This document shows, one piece after another, positions 27,364-38,454 of a DNA stretch of 64,000 nt. The translations under genes were made by a program, and so were the position numbers. Numbering within the stretch: the first letter of the stretch is position 1; each line of letters starts with the position of its first letter. The notes under the pieces were generated by a model. It saw only the letters and a list, made by a program, of their open reading frames with translations, searched no databases and was not told where the DNA came from. The stretch is taken from NCBI GenBank assembly GCA_963764675.1, contig CAVXTQ010000012.1, forward strand, positions 124,001 to 188,000, read 5' to 3'. This DNA is from Acidiferrum sp963764675 (GTDB taxonomy: Bacteria > Acidobacteriota > Terriglobia > Acidiferrales > UBA7541).

Positions 27364-30300
27364 CTAGTCCGTTTGGGCTGGCGCTGGCGAGACGGATCGC
27401 GCACGGGTGCGCTGAATCCAGGTTTGCAGCCGGTCGAGGTACAGATAAACCACGGGAGTGGTGAATAGCGTCAACGCCTGGCTGACGATCAGGCCGCCCA
27501 CGATCGTGATGCCGAGAGGGCGGCGCAGCTCGGCACCGGTTCCGGTGCCTAGGGCCAACGGAAGCGCTCCCAGCAGGGCGGCCATGGTGGTCATCATGAT
27601 GGGACGAAAGCGCAGCAAACACGCCTGGTAGATCGCTTCGACGCTGGACTTCCCACCCTCGCGTTCGGTCTGAACCGCAAAGTCGATCATGAGGATCGCG
27701 TTTTTCTTGACCAGACCTATGAGCAGGATAATCCCGATGAGCGCGATGATGCTGAGATCGGCGTTGATCAGGCGAATGGCCAGTAGCGCCCCGACACCCG
27801 CGGACGGAAGAGTCGAGAGAATCGTGATGGGATGGATGTAGCTCTCGTACAGAATCCCCAACACGATATAGACCGCCGCAAGAGCGGACAGAATCAGCAG
27901 TGGCTCGGATGAAAGTGAGTCTTGAAACGCCTGCGCGGTGCCCTGAAACGTGCCGTGAACCGTTGGGGGCATGCCGAGCGCAAGCTGTACAGCCGCAATC
28001 TTTTCCACGGAGGGTCCCAAGGAGGCACCGGGCTCGAGATTGAAGGAGATGGTAATCGCAGGAAAGATGCCTTGATGATTGACGGTAAGCGCGCTGCTGG
28101 CGGGCTCGAAATGAGCGAAGGCGCTGAGCGGAATCAGTTTGCCGGTACTCGAGGCGGCATAGATGTTTCCAAGAGTCTCCGGAGCCCGTTGAAATTGCGG
28201 AAGGACCTCCAGCACCACGTGATATTGGTTGATGCCCTGATAGATGTTAGAGACCTGGCGCTGGCCGAAAGCGTCGTTGAGCGTGTTATCGATCGCGGAA
28301 ACGGAAACGCCGAGGCGTGACGCAGTGTCTCGATCGATGACCAGCGATGCCTGCAGACCGTTCAGCTGCTGATCGGTATTGACATCGCGCAACTCCGGAA
28401 TTTTTGCCATGCGGTCCTGCAGGCGCGGGGCCCATTCGATCAGATCGCTGAGCCGGTCGGCTTGTAACGTGTATTGAAATTGCGCGCCGGCGAAGCGCGC
28501 GCCCACGTTGATGTCTTGCACAGCTTGAAGAAAAAGCGACGCGCCCGGAATCGCCTCCAGCTTCGGACGAAGCCGCTCGATCACCTCATCGGCGCTGATT
28601 TTGCGCTCCCTGAGCGGCTTGAGCTGCGCGAAGAAGCGCCCGCTGTTGTTTCCGCCGCCGCCCCCAGTGAATGCCGTGAGCGTGTCTACCGCCGCGTCCT
28701 GCCGCACGACGTCCGCAAAGGTTTTCACTTTTTCGCGCATCGACGCGAATGAGGTGTCCTGATCGGCTTGAATGAAGCCCATGATGCGGCCGACGTCTTG
28801 CTGCGGGAAAAATCCTTTTGGCGTGATGATGTACAAGCCTGCGCTCACGAACATCGTCAAGATGGTCACGCACAGAATGAAAAATTGGTTGCGCAGCACC
28901 CAGCGCAGACAAAAATCATAGGTCCGCAGCAAACCGTCAAAGGCGCCTTCCGCGAAAAGATACAGCCGGCCGTGCCCACCCGAGTCGCGGCGCATAAACA
29001 GCGCGCACATCATCGGCGTGGTGGTTAGCGACACGAGCAGCGAAATGGCCACGGCGACGCTGAGCGTCACCGCAAATTCCCGGAACAGCCGCCCCACGAT
29101 TCCGCCCATCAACAGAATGGGAATGAAAACGGCGACCAGTGACGTGCTCATGGAAATCACCGTAAAGCCAATTTCGCGCGCGCCTCGCATGGCAGCGGCA
29201 AAAGGTTTCATTCCTTCTTCGAGGTGGCGCGTGATGTTTTCGATCACCACGATGGCGTCATCAACCACGAAGCCGGTCGAGACGGTGAGCGCCATCAGCG
29301 ATAGATTGTCCAAGCTATAGCCGCAGAGGTACATCACTCCGAACGTGCCGATCAGCGAAAGCGGCACCGCAACGCTGGGGATGATGGTGGCCCAGTAGTT
29401 CCGCAGGAAAACGAACACCACCAGGATGACGAGAATCACGGAAATGACCAGGGTGATCTCGACATCGTGAATGGACGCACGAATCGTGGTGGTGCGGTCA
29501 ATGATGACGCTGAGATGAATGGAAGGATTGATGGAAGCCTGCAATTGCGGCATGACGGCGCGCACGCGATCGACGGTCTCGATCATGTTGGCGCCCGGCT
29601 GGCGGAAAATAACCAGAACGATGCCCGATCGGCCGTTGATAAACCCGGCGTTGCGAACGTCTTCGAGAGAATCGCTGACCGTACCGACGTCAGCGAGCCG
29701 AACAGGCGAGCCGTTGTGCCACGTCACAATCAGGGGACGATACTCGCGCGCCTTAAAAAGCTGGTCGCTATCGGCAACGCCCCAGGCATGCTCGACATTG
29801 GCAAGCTGGCCTTTCGGACGATTGGAATTTGCCGCGCTCAAGACGGAACGTACATTTTCCAGACTAATGCCGTAAGTGTTCAGCAGCCCGGGATTGACCT
29901 GCACGCGCACCGCAGGGCGCGCGCCGCCTCCGATAAAAACTTCGCCGATGCCCGGCATTTGCCGCAGCTTTTGTGCAATCACGGAGTCGGCGGCATCGTA
30001 AACTTCCGGCAACAGGATGTTGTCCGAAGTCATGGCCAGCAGCATGATCGGCGCGTCGGCGGGATTCACCTTCCAATAGCCGGGCTGCCCGGGGAGATCG
30101 GTGGGAAGCTGGCCGCGTGCGGCGTTGATCGCGGCCTGGACGTCGCGAGCCGCCGCATCGATATTGCGATTGAGGTCGAACTGGAGCGTGATATTGGTGT
30201 TGCCAAGCTGACTAGTGGAAACCATCTGCGTCACGCTAGCGATGCGGCTGAACTGCCGCTCGAGCGGCGTGGCGACGGCGGACGCCATGGTTTCCGGGCT

Positions 30301-30474
30301 GGCCCCCGGCAGATTTGCAAAAACGCTGATCGTTGGGAAGTCCACCTGCGGGAGTGGGGCCACCGGAAGGAAGCGGAAGGCGACGGCTCCGGCAAGCAAA
30401 ATCGCCAAAGAAATCAGCGACGTTGCCACCGGGCGCCGGATGAAGGGCGCGGAGAAATTGGAGGAGAAATTCAC
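27364..30474 (-). CDS. RND multidrug efflux permease (MdtC/MdtB type), third in operon
   Basis: 1036 residues, full length for an HAE1-type RND pump. Inner-membrane proton antiporter that pairs with the adaptor at 36776. First helix in FIRRPVATSLISLAILLAG; porter-domain start PLPQVDFPTISVFANLPGAS; transmembrane helix 4 has GFVVDDAIVVIENITRHLEEG with the proton-relay Asp pair; the helix-10 to -12 region includes GIILLIGLVKKNAILMIDFA and RFRPIMMTTMAALLGALP. The C-terminus ends PAPAQTD, like its two paralogues. The start is a GTG at 30474. This copy has no frame break. Substrates are unknown; family members export drugs, bile salts or siderophores. Confidence 0.94.
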   Translation of the reverse strand: MNFSSNFSAPFIRRPVATSLISLAILLAGAVAFRFLPVAPLPQVDFPTISVFANLPGASPETMASAVATPLERQFSRIASVTQMVSTSQLGNTNITLQFDLNRNIDAAARDVQAAINAARGQLPTDLPGQPGYWKVNPADAPIMLLAMTSDNILLPEVYDAADSVIAQKLRQMPGIGEVFIGGGARPAVRVQVNPGLLNTYGISLENVRSVLSAANSNRPKGQLANVEHAWGVADSDQLFKAREYRPLIVTWHNGSPVRLADVGTVSDSLEDVRNAGFINGRSGIVLVIFRQPGANMIETVDRVRAVMPQLQASINPSIHLSVIIDRTTTIRASIHDVEITLVISVILVILVVFVFLRNYWATIIPSVAVPLSLIGTFGVMYLCGYSLDNLSLMALTVSTGFVVDDAIVVIENITRHLEEGMKPFAAAMRGAREIGFTVISMSTSLVAVFIPILLMGGIVGRLFREFAVTLSVAVAISLLVSLTTTPMMCALFMRRDSGGHGRLYLFAEGAFDGLLRTYDFCLRWVLRNQFFILCVTILTMFVSAGLYIITPKGFFPQQDVGRIMGFIQADQDTSFASMREKVKTFADVVRQDAAVDTLTAFTGGGGGNNSGRFFAQLKPLRERKISADEVIERLRPKLEAIPGASLFLQAVQDINVGARFAGAQFQYTLQADRLSDLIEWAPRLQDRMAKIPELRDVNTDQQLNGLQASLVIDRDTASRLGVSVSAIDNTLNDAFGQRQVSNIYQGINQYHVVLEVLPQFQRAPETLGNIYAASSTGKLIPLSAFAHFEPASSALTVNHQGIFPAITISFNLEPGASLGPSVEKIAAVQLALGMPPTVHGTFQGTAQAFQDSLSSEPLLILSALAAVYIVLGILYESYIHPITILSTLPSAGVGALLAIRLINADLSIIALIGIILLIGLVKKNAILMIDFAVQTEREGGKSSVEAIYQACLLRFRPIMMTTMAALLGALPLALGTGTGAELRRPLGITIVGGLIVSQALTLFTTPVVYLYLDRLQTWIQRTRARSVSPAPAQTD

Positions 30475-30541
30475 TGGGCAGTGTCCGCAGACCCTATCTT
30501 AGACGATTGCGCTAGGAGAAGGAGAGTCGCGGATGACCCCG

Positions 30542-33500
30542 TCAATCTGAGTGCGCCGGAGCAGGTGCGGGAACATGGCCGCCACGTATGCGCTGGATCC
30601 ACAACTGGAGGCGGTCCAGGTAGATGTAGACGACGGGAGTCGTGAAAATCGTGAGCAGCTGGCTGACGATGAGCCCGCCGACGATGGCGACGCCCAGAGG
30701 CCGCCGGAGTTCCGAACCCGTGCCGCCGCCAATCGCCAAAGGCAGGGCGCCGAGCATCGCGGCCATGGTGGTCATCATAATGGGGCGAAAACGCAGCAGC
30801 GCCGCTTCATGAATGGATTCCACTGAAGACCTCCCCTCGGAGCGCTCCACTTGCAGCGCGAAGTCGATCATCAAAATGGCATTTTTCTTCACAATGCCGA
30901 TCAGCAGGATGATCCCGATCAGGGCGATGATGCTCAAGTCCATCTTGAAGAGCTTCAAGGCTAGGAGCGCGCCGACGCCAGCGGAAGGCAGCGTCGAGAG
31001 AATCGTAATCGGGTGAATGTAGCTCTCGTACAAAATTCCGAGGACGATATACACCGTCGCGATGGCCGCCAGAACCAAAACAAGTTCGGAGGAGAACGAG
31101 TCTTTGAAGGCCTGCGCCGTGCCCTGGAAGGTCGCATGGACGGTAGAGGGCATGCCGATCTCTCGTTGCACTGTTTCAATGTGGCTCACGGCGGTCCCGA
31201 GCGCGGCGCCGGGAGCGAGATTGAAAGAAAGCGTGATCGCCGGGAAAACGCCCTGGTGGTTGATGGTCAGAGCGCTGTTCGACGGCGCGTAGTGGGAGAA
31301 AGCGCTCAGCGGTATGAGTTTTCCGGTGCTGGATGCCACGTAGACCTGGTTGAGATATTCCGGACTCTGCTGAAACTGCGGCTGAACTTCCATCACAACA
31401 TAATATTGGTTGATGCCTTGATACATCACCGAGACTTGGCGCTGGCCGAAGGCGTCGTTGAGAGTGTCATCGATGGCCTGGAACGAAACACCGAGACGGT
31501 AGGCGGTATCACGGTCCACGACCACGGAAGCCTGCAGCCCTTTCAGCTGCTGGTCGCTGTTGACGTCGCGCAGCTCCGGAATCTTGCGCATGCGGTCCAT
31601 CAGAATAGGCGCCCAGTGCGTAAGGTCGGCGATCTGATCTCCTTGCAGCGTGTATTGATACTGCGCGCCGGAGATGCGTCCTCCGACGTTGAGGTCTTGC
31701 ACGGACTGCAAGTACAACGAGGCGCCCGGTATTTTCGCGAGCTTGCCGCGAAGGCGCGCAATCACCTGGTCGGCACTGAGCTTGCGTTCGCTAAGCGGCT
31801 TGAGCGCCATGAACATGCTGGCGCCATTGCTGCCATTGCCGCCGCCGGTGAACGCCGAGACCATCTCGACCGCCGGATCTTGTTGCACGATCTGCGCAAA
31901 GGCGGTCATTTTTGTGGTGATCGCCGAAAAGGAAATGTCCTGGTCACCCTGGATGAGACCGTTGATGCGGCCGGTGTCCTGCTGCGGGAAAAATCCCATC
32001 GGGGTGTAATAAAACAGACAAACGTTGGTGACTACGGTGGCCACGAAAAGCACCAGCACCAGGAACTGATGGCGCAGAACCCAACGTAGCCCGACATCAT
32101 AGGTGCGGACAAGCCCATCGAACGCACCTTCCGCGAAACGGTGCAGGCGCCCGTGATGCCCCTCGTCGCGCCGGAGGAAGCGCGCGCACATCATCGGCGT
32201 AGTCGACAGGGAAACCGCCAACGAAACCGCGATGGCCACGCTCAGGGTCACCGCAAATTCGCGGAACAGCCGGCCCACGATTCCGCCCATCATCAAAATG
32301 GGAATAAACACGGCGATCAGCGAGATGCTCATCGACATGACCGTGAATCCGATTTCGCTGGCGCCTTTCATGGCCGCTGCGTACGGCTTCATGCCGCCTT
32401 CGATGTGCCGCGTGATGTTTTCAATGACCACGATGGCGTCGTCCACCACGAAGCCGGTGGAAATGGTCAGTGCCATCAGCGACAGGTTGTCCAGACTGTA
32501 GCCGCAAGATACATCACGCCGAAGGTGCCGACGAGCGAGAGCGGCACGGAAACGCTGGGGATGAGCGTGGCCCAGACGTTGCGCAAGAAGACGAAGACCA
32601 CCAGAATCACCAGGACGATGGAGATGATCAGCGTGATTTCCACGTCGTGAATGGAGGCGCGAATCGTGGTCGTGCGGTCAATAATCGACGTCCAGATGCA
32701 TCGACGGATGAATGGAGGCGTGCAGAAACGGCAGGAGGGCGCGAACACGATCGACGGTTTCGATCATGTTGGCGCCGGGCTGGCGGAAGATGACCAGAAT
32801 GATGCCCGGCTTGCCGTTGGTCACGCCGGAGTTGCGAACGTCGTCGACGGAATCGATGACCTTGCCGACATCCGACAGCCGCACCGCGGCGCCGTGGTGC
32901 CAGGTGATGATGAGCGGCTGGTATTCGTGCGCTTTGAAGAGCTGATCGGTGGTGTTGATGGCCCATGCGTTGCGGGCATCGGAGGTCTCGCCCTTGGCCG
33001 GTTCGCGTTCGCGCTGCCAGGGCCGTGCGAACGGTTTCCAGGCTGATGCCGTAGCTGTTGAGTTGCTGCGGATTTACTTGCACGCGAACCGCCGGGCTGC
33101 GAGCTGCCGCCAACGAAGACCTGGCCAACACCCTGAACTGCGCCAGCTTCTGCGCGAGGATGGAATTCGCGGCGTCGTACATTGCCGGCAGCGTGATATT
33201 GTCCGATTGCAGGGCGAGCAGCAGGATGGGCGCGTCGGCGGGATTCACCTTGCGATAGGTGGGCTTGGTGGGCAGATCGGCGGGCAAGCTGGCCGCGCGC
33301 GGCGTTGATGGCGGCTTCCACGTCGCGGGCCGCGGCGTTGATGTCGCGGTTGAGATCGAACTGCAGCGTGATGCCGGTCTGACCCAGCTGGCTCGGAGGA
33401 AGTCATCTGCGTGACGCCGGCGATGCGGCCGAACTGGCGCTCCAGCGGCGTGGCCACGGCGGAGGCCATGGTTTCCGGGCTGGCTCCGGGCAGACCGGCG

Positions 33501-33656
33501 CCGACGGAAATGGTCGGAAAATCCACTTGCGGCAGCGGCGCCACGGGCAGAAATCGGAACGCGACCGCGCCGGAAAGAAAAATGGCGATGGACGAGCAGC
33601 GACGTGGCCACCGGCCGGCGGATAAATGGCGCGGAGAAGTTGGAAGAAAAGTGCAC
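30542..33656 (-). pseudogene. RND efflux permease, second in operon, frame broken by indels
   Basis: A complete RND permease can be read from GTG 33656 to the stop at 30542, but only by switching frame about nine times. From about 32510 to the stop the frame is clean (GFVVDDAIVVIENITRHIEG through PAPAHSD). In the first 1.15 kb, single-base shifts are needed near 33590, 33394, 33287, 33136, 33098, 33016, 33000, 32688 and 32513; between shifts the protein matches its intact paralogue closely (PQVDFPTISVGAGLPGAS, AVRVQVNPQQLNSYGISLE). There are almost no in-frame stops or eroded codons, so sequencing or assembly error is at least as likely as true decay. If intact it would be an MdtC-type pump. 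Confidence 0.85.
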
Positions 33657-33659
33657 GGC

Positions 33660-36600
33660 TTAGTCCGATGGCGCCGGCTGCTTCGACCGGGTTGCCGATA
33701 TGGAACGTTCGGAAGCGGCGCGCCAGCGCGTCGAACGCGAGATAAACAACCGGCGTCGTGTACAGCGTCAGCAACTGGCTGAGAATCAAGCCGCCGACGA
33801 TGGTGATGCCGAGCGGGCGGCGCAGTTCCGAGCCCACGCCGCTGCCAAGCGCCAGCGGCAAGCCGCCGAGCAGCGCGGCCATGGTGGTCATCATGATGGG
33901 ACGAAAGCGCAGCAGGCAGGCTTCGTAGATGGCGTCGAGCGGCGCCTTGCCTTCCTTGCGCTCGGCTTCGAGCGCAAAGTCAATCATCATGATGGCGTTT
34001 TTCTTGACGATGCCGATCAGCAGGATGATGCCGATCAGCGCGATCACGCTGAATTCCGTGTGGCACAGGAGCAGCGCGAGGATGGCGCCGACTCCGGCGG
34101 AGGGCAGCGTGGAAATAATGGTGATGGGGTGGATGTAGCTCTCGTACAGAACGCCGAGAACGATGTACACGGTGATGATCGCGGCGAGAATCAGGATCGG
34201 TTCATTGGCCAGCGAATTCAGAAAGGCCGCGGCGGTGCCTTGGAAGGTCGGCCTGAATGCTGGCGGGCATGCCGATGTCGTCGCTTGGCCTTGTTGATGG
34301 CGTTGACGGCGTCGCCGAGCGATGCATCGGGCGCAAGGTTGAACGAGAGCGTCACCACCGGAAATTGTCCCTGGTGATTCACGGCCAGCGGAGTGGTGCC
34401 TGGCTCGAAGTGCGTGAAGGCGCTCAACGGAACCTGCTGGCCGGTGGAGGAATGCACGTAGATATTCTTCAGCTCGTCGGGATTCTGCTGGAATTGCGGA
34501 TTCACTTCCAGAATCACGTGATACTGATTGAGCTGCGTGAACATCGTGGAGACCTGGCGCTGGCCGAATGCGTCGTAGAGCGTGTTGTCGATGGTGGCCG
34601 GGCAGAATGCCCAGGCGCGACGCGGTGTCGCGGTCGATCGTCAAGGTGGCGAGCAAGCCCTGATTCAACTGGTCGCTGGCGACGTCGCGAAGTTCGGGCA
34701 GCGACTTCAGCTTATCGATGAAGTTCGGCGTCCAGTACGCCAGCTCTTTCGGATCGACATCTTCCAGGCTGTATTGAAATTCGGTGCGGCTCACGCGGTC
34801 TTCCACGGTCAGGTCCTGCACCGGCTGCATGAAGAGCGTGATGCCGTCCACTTTTTCAATTTGCGGCTGCAGACGGCGAATCACGTCGGAGGCGGAAATG
34901 CCGCGCTGTTTCAGCGGCTTCAGATTGATCTGGATGCGTCCGCTGTTGATCGTGGCATTCGTGCCGTCAATGCCGATGAACGACGAGAGGCTCTCCACCG
35001 CCGGGTCTTTCAGGATGACGCTGGCCAGGTCTTGTTGCCGCTGGGCCATCGCGGAGAAGGAGATATTTTGCGGAGCTTCGGAAACGCCCAGAATGATGCC
35101 GGTGTCCTGCACCGGGAAGAATCCCTTGGGCACGTAGATGTAAAGCAGGATGGTGCCGACCAGCGTGGCGACGGTGACCAGCAGCGTGGTCTTGCGATAG
35201 CGCAGGACAAACTGCAGCGTGCGGCCGTAGAAATCGATCACCGCTTTAAAGCCGCGCTCCGAAGTCCGGTAGAACCAGCCTTGCTCACTCTCGGCTTGAT
35301 GCTTCAGCAGCTTGGCGGACATCATCGGCGTGAGCGTGAGCGAAACGAAAGCGGAGACGATGATGGTCACCGCCAGGGTGATGGCGAATTCCCGGAACAG
35401 CCGCCCGACGATGTCGCCCATGAACAGCAGCGGAATCAGCACGGCGATCAGGGAAACGGTCAGCGAAAGAATCGTGAAGCCGATCTGCTCGGAGCCTTTC
35501 AGCGCCGCTTGCAAAGGCGATTCGCCTTCCTCGATGAACCGGCTGATGTTCTCGATCATCACGATGGCGTCGTCGACGACGAAGCCCGTCGAAATGGTCA
35601 GCGCCATCAGCGAGAGGTTGTTCAAGCTGTAGCCCAGCAAATACATCACGCCGAACGTGCCGACGATCGAGAGCGGCACCGCGAGCGCCGGAATGACCGT
35701 GGCGCGCGCGCTGCGCAGGAACAGAAAGATCACCATGACGACCAGGGCGATGGTGAGCATCAAGCGAAAACTGCACGTCATCCACCGACGCGCGGATCGT
35801 GGTGGTGCGGTCGGTGAGAATCTGCCACTTGCACTGCGCCGGGCAGCGAGGCCTGCAACTGCGGCAGCAATCGTCTTGACGCGATCCACGACGGCGATGA
35901 TGTTGGCGCCCGGCTGGCGCTGAATGTTCAGAATGACGGCGGGATGATCGTTGGCCCAGGCGGCTTGCTTGACGTTCTCGGCGCCGTCGAAAACCGTGGC
36001 CACGTCGCTGAGCCGCACCGGCGCGCCGTTCTTGATAGGCAATGATCAGCGGGCGGTAGCCGTCGCTGGTCAGAAGCTGATCGTTGGCGCCAATCGTGAA
36101 GGCCTGGTGCGGGCCATCGAAATTGCCTTTGGCTTGATCGACGTTGGCCTGGCCCAGCGCGGTTCGCAAATCTTCAAGGCTCAGTCCGTACGCCGCCAGC
36201 GCGGTCGGGATTGGCCTGAATGCGCACCGCCGGACGCTGGCCGCCGCTGATGCTGACCAAGCCGACGCCGGGCAACTGCGAAATTTTCTGCGACAGCGTC
36301 GTCTCCGCAAGGTCTTCCACCTTGGAGAGCGGAAGACTGCTCGAAGTCAGCGCCAGCGTCAGAATCGGAGAGTCGGCGGGATTGATCTTGCTGTAGATCG
36401 GCGGATTCGGCAGATCGGCGGGCAGTAGGTTGGACGCCGCGTTGATCGCCGCTTGCACTTCCTGTTCGGCAACGTCGATGTTGAGATCGAGGACGAACTG
36501 GAGGGTGATGATCGAGCTCCCGAAGGAGCTCGTCGACGTCATCTGATTCAAGCCGGGAATTTGGCCGAACTGGCGCTCCAGCGGCGCGGTGACCGACGAG

Positions 36601-36779
36601 GTCATCACGTCCGGACTGGCGCCGGGATAAAACGTCAGGACTTGAATCGTCGGATAGTCGACCTGCGGCAAAGCGGAGATAGGCAATTGCCTGTAGGCGA
36701 CAAAGCCGACGAGCAGAATTCCGACCATCAATAACGTGGTCGCAACAGGCCGCAGAATGAACGGCCGTGACGGACTCAT
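33660..36779 (-). pseudogene. RND efflux permease (MdtB type), first in operon, frame broken by indels
   Basis: Reads as a full RND permease from ATG 36779 (SPSRPFILRPVATTLLMVG) to TAA at 33660-33662 with C-terminal PAPSD, but needs frame changes near 36210, 36039, 35866, 35825, 35766, 34600, 34281, 34250 and 33705. The middle, about 34610-35760, is clean and carries GFVVDDAIVMIENISRFIEEG and PKGFFPVQDTG. Most breaks look like single extra bases. Without correction a long chimeric ORF runs on past the true stop into the next gene. The start overlaps the adaptor stop by 4 nt. As for the second permease, error in the read is a serious alternative to pseudogenisation. Confidence 0.85.
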
Positions 36780-38143
36780 TGCTTCTTGCCCTTACGCGCA
36801 GGAGCGGTTTGCGGAGCCGCCGGACTCGGGCTCTGCGTTGGGCTCGGGTTTTGTGCTTGTTGCCCTTGCGGGTTCGCGGAGCCACCCGTGGCGGCGTGAG
36901 CTTCTACCTTGCTGCCGTCCTGCAACTTGTCCTGGCCGTCGGTGACCACGGTGTCGCCCGGCTGCAGCCCCGCGCTGATCCCAACGGAGTTGCCCGAGGA
37001 AAGAGCCACGGTGACCGGCTCGATCTTCACCGTGTTGTCTTTCTGCACCAGATAAACGTACGTGCCTTGCGGGCCGCGCTGGATCGCCGGCGTCGGAACG
37101 ACTGTGACGTTGTGCTGCGTGTCCACCAACAAATGGATATTCACGAATTGATTGGGAAAGAGATTGTTTTTTTCGTTGTCGAAAACGGATTTCAGCTTGT
37201 AGGTGCCGGTGGTGGTGTCGATCTGATTGTCGATAGTGAGCAGCTTGCCGGTGGCGATTTTTGTGATGTCGTCGCGATCGTACGCTTCGACGGGAAGCTG
37301 CTTCCCACTGAGCTTGGACATCACCTGCGAGAGTTGATCCTGCGGCAAAGAAAAAATCACGGCGATGGGTTGAAGTTGCGTGATCACCAGGAGTCCGTTG
37401 GTATCGGTGGCGTGGACGATGTTGCCCATGTCCACGAGACGCAGGCCCACGCGGCCGGTGATGGGCGCGGTGACGTGCGAATAGACGATCTGGAGTTTCG
37501 CGCTGTCGATCGTGCCCTGATCGGCCTTGATGGCCCCTTCAAACTGGCCCACTTGCGCCTGTTGCGTATCGACTTGCTGTTTGGGGATAACCCCTTCTTT
37601 GAAGAGGAGCTGATAGCGCTCGTAGTCGACTTGGACGTCCCGCAACTGCGCTTGATCCTTGGCCAGCTGCCCTTCGGCTTGCTCGAGTTGCACCTGGTAA
37701 GGACGCGGATCGATCTCCACCAGCGCATCGCCTTGATGAACGGTCTGTCCTTCAGTGAAGTTGATCTTGACGATCTGTCCATCGACGCGGCTGCGAACGG
37801 TGACGGTGTTGAATGCCGTCACTGTGCCGAGGCCGTTGAAATAAACCGGCAGGTCCCCGCGCGCGGCCGTCGCCACCACAACGGGAACGACCATCGCGCC
37901 GCCGCCTTGACCTTGACGCCCGCCTTTTCCGCTGCCCTGGCCGCCGCCGACGGCGTTCGAGGGACCTTGCGCTTCCGTGTTGGCCTTGGTACCCCGGTAA
38001 TACCAGAAACCCAGCGCCGCAACGATCGCCAAGACGACGATCCACAGCCACCACTTGCTACCCGATGTCTCGCGGCCGTCCGGCTCAAAGCTTTCGCTCG
38101 AAGCCCTCCGGTCATGCAGGTCCGCAGATTTCAGATGACCCAT
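36776..38143 (-). CDS. RND efflux periplasmic adaptor (MdtA/AcrA-like membrane fusion protein)
   Basis: 455 residues from ATG 38143, set by AGGAGAGAAGGA just upstream; the open frame extends to 38332. One N-terminal transmembrane anchor (KWWLWIVVLAIVAALGFWYY) is followed by a Gly/Gln-rich linker (about 65-95). The lipoyl/barrel-sandwich halves (TVTVRSRVDGQIVKINFTEG and VTAPITGRVGLRLVDMGN) flank a coiled-coil hairpin rich in Gln and Ala. Beta-barrel and membrane-proximal domains follow (NLFPNQFVNIHLLVDTQHN, GLQPGDTVVTDGQDKL). The C-terminus is low-complexity, rich in P, Q and S. It bridges the inner-membrane permeases to an outer-membrane channel not found in this window. Confidence 0.93.
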   Translation of the reverse strand: MGHLKSADLHDRRASSESFEPDGRETSGSKWWLWIVVLAIVAALGFWYYRGTKANTEAQGPSNAVGGGQGSGKGGRQGQGGGAMVVPVVVATAARGDLPVYFNGLGTVTAFNTVTVRSRVDGQIVKINFTEGQTVHQGDALVEIDPRPYQVQLEQAEGQLAKDQAQLRDVQVDYERYQLLFKEGVIPKQQVDTQQAQVGQFEGAIKADQGTIDSAKLQIVYSHVTAPITGRVGLRLVDMGNIVHATDTNGLLVITQLQPIAVIFSLPQDQLSQVMSKLSGKQLPVEAYDRDDITKIATGKLLTIDNQIDTTTGTYKLKSVFDNEKNNLFPNQFVNIHLLVDTQHNVTVVPTPAIQRGPQGTYVYLVQKDNTVKIEPVTVALSSGNSVGISAGLQPGDTVVTDGQDKLQDGSKVEAHAATGGSANPQGQQAQNPSPTQSPSPAAPQTAPARKGKKQ

Positions 38144-38454
38144 TCCTTCTCTCCTGTCATATTGACAGCTGTGCGCCCCGAACTTGCCAATGGCGATACG
38201 CCGCGAGTGAACTTCCGGCTGGTCAGATGACGGGACAAAGCCTATCGGAAAACCCAGCCTATGCCTAGATAAGACGGCTTTTCCCGGCAAAAGGTTACGG
38301 CGCGGGTGCAGCCCGAACGCGGCTTCAAACAATCGAACCGTTGGCGTCCTCCGGCGGTGCTTTGCCGGAGAATTACCAACCCAAGTGGTGAGGGCGGCTT
38401 GGTTTTGTACGACGGTACTTTTGGCGGGAATTTGCGCAAAGGAGAAGAGACAAC
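38144..38454. other. divergent intergenic region of RND operon and cytochrome c gene
   Basis: 311 bp holding the promoters of the adaptor operon (minus) and the cytochrome gene (plus). The clearest structure is a 7-bp inverted repeat CTCCGGC / GCCGGAG near 38348-38371. AAAGGAG at about 38438 is the cytochrome ribosome site. No TetR or MarR gene is adjacent, so the regulator of the pump is not evident. Confidence 0.45.

Noticed and set aside
34582..35817. 411-codon open frame on the plus strand
   Set aside because: Antisense shadow of the first RND permease.
33403..36042. 879-codon minus-strand frame taken as a single RND gene
   Set aside because: It joins the middle of one permease, an out-of-frame stretch and the out-of-frame start of the next gene; the true stop of the first permease is at 33660.
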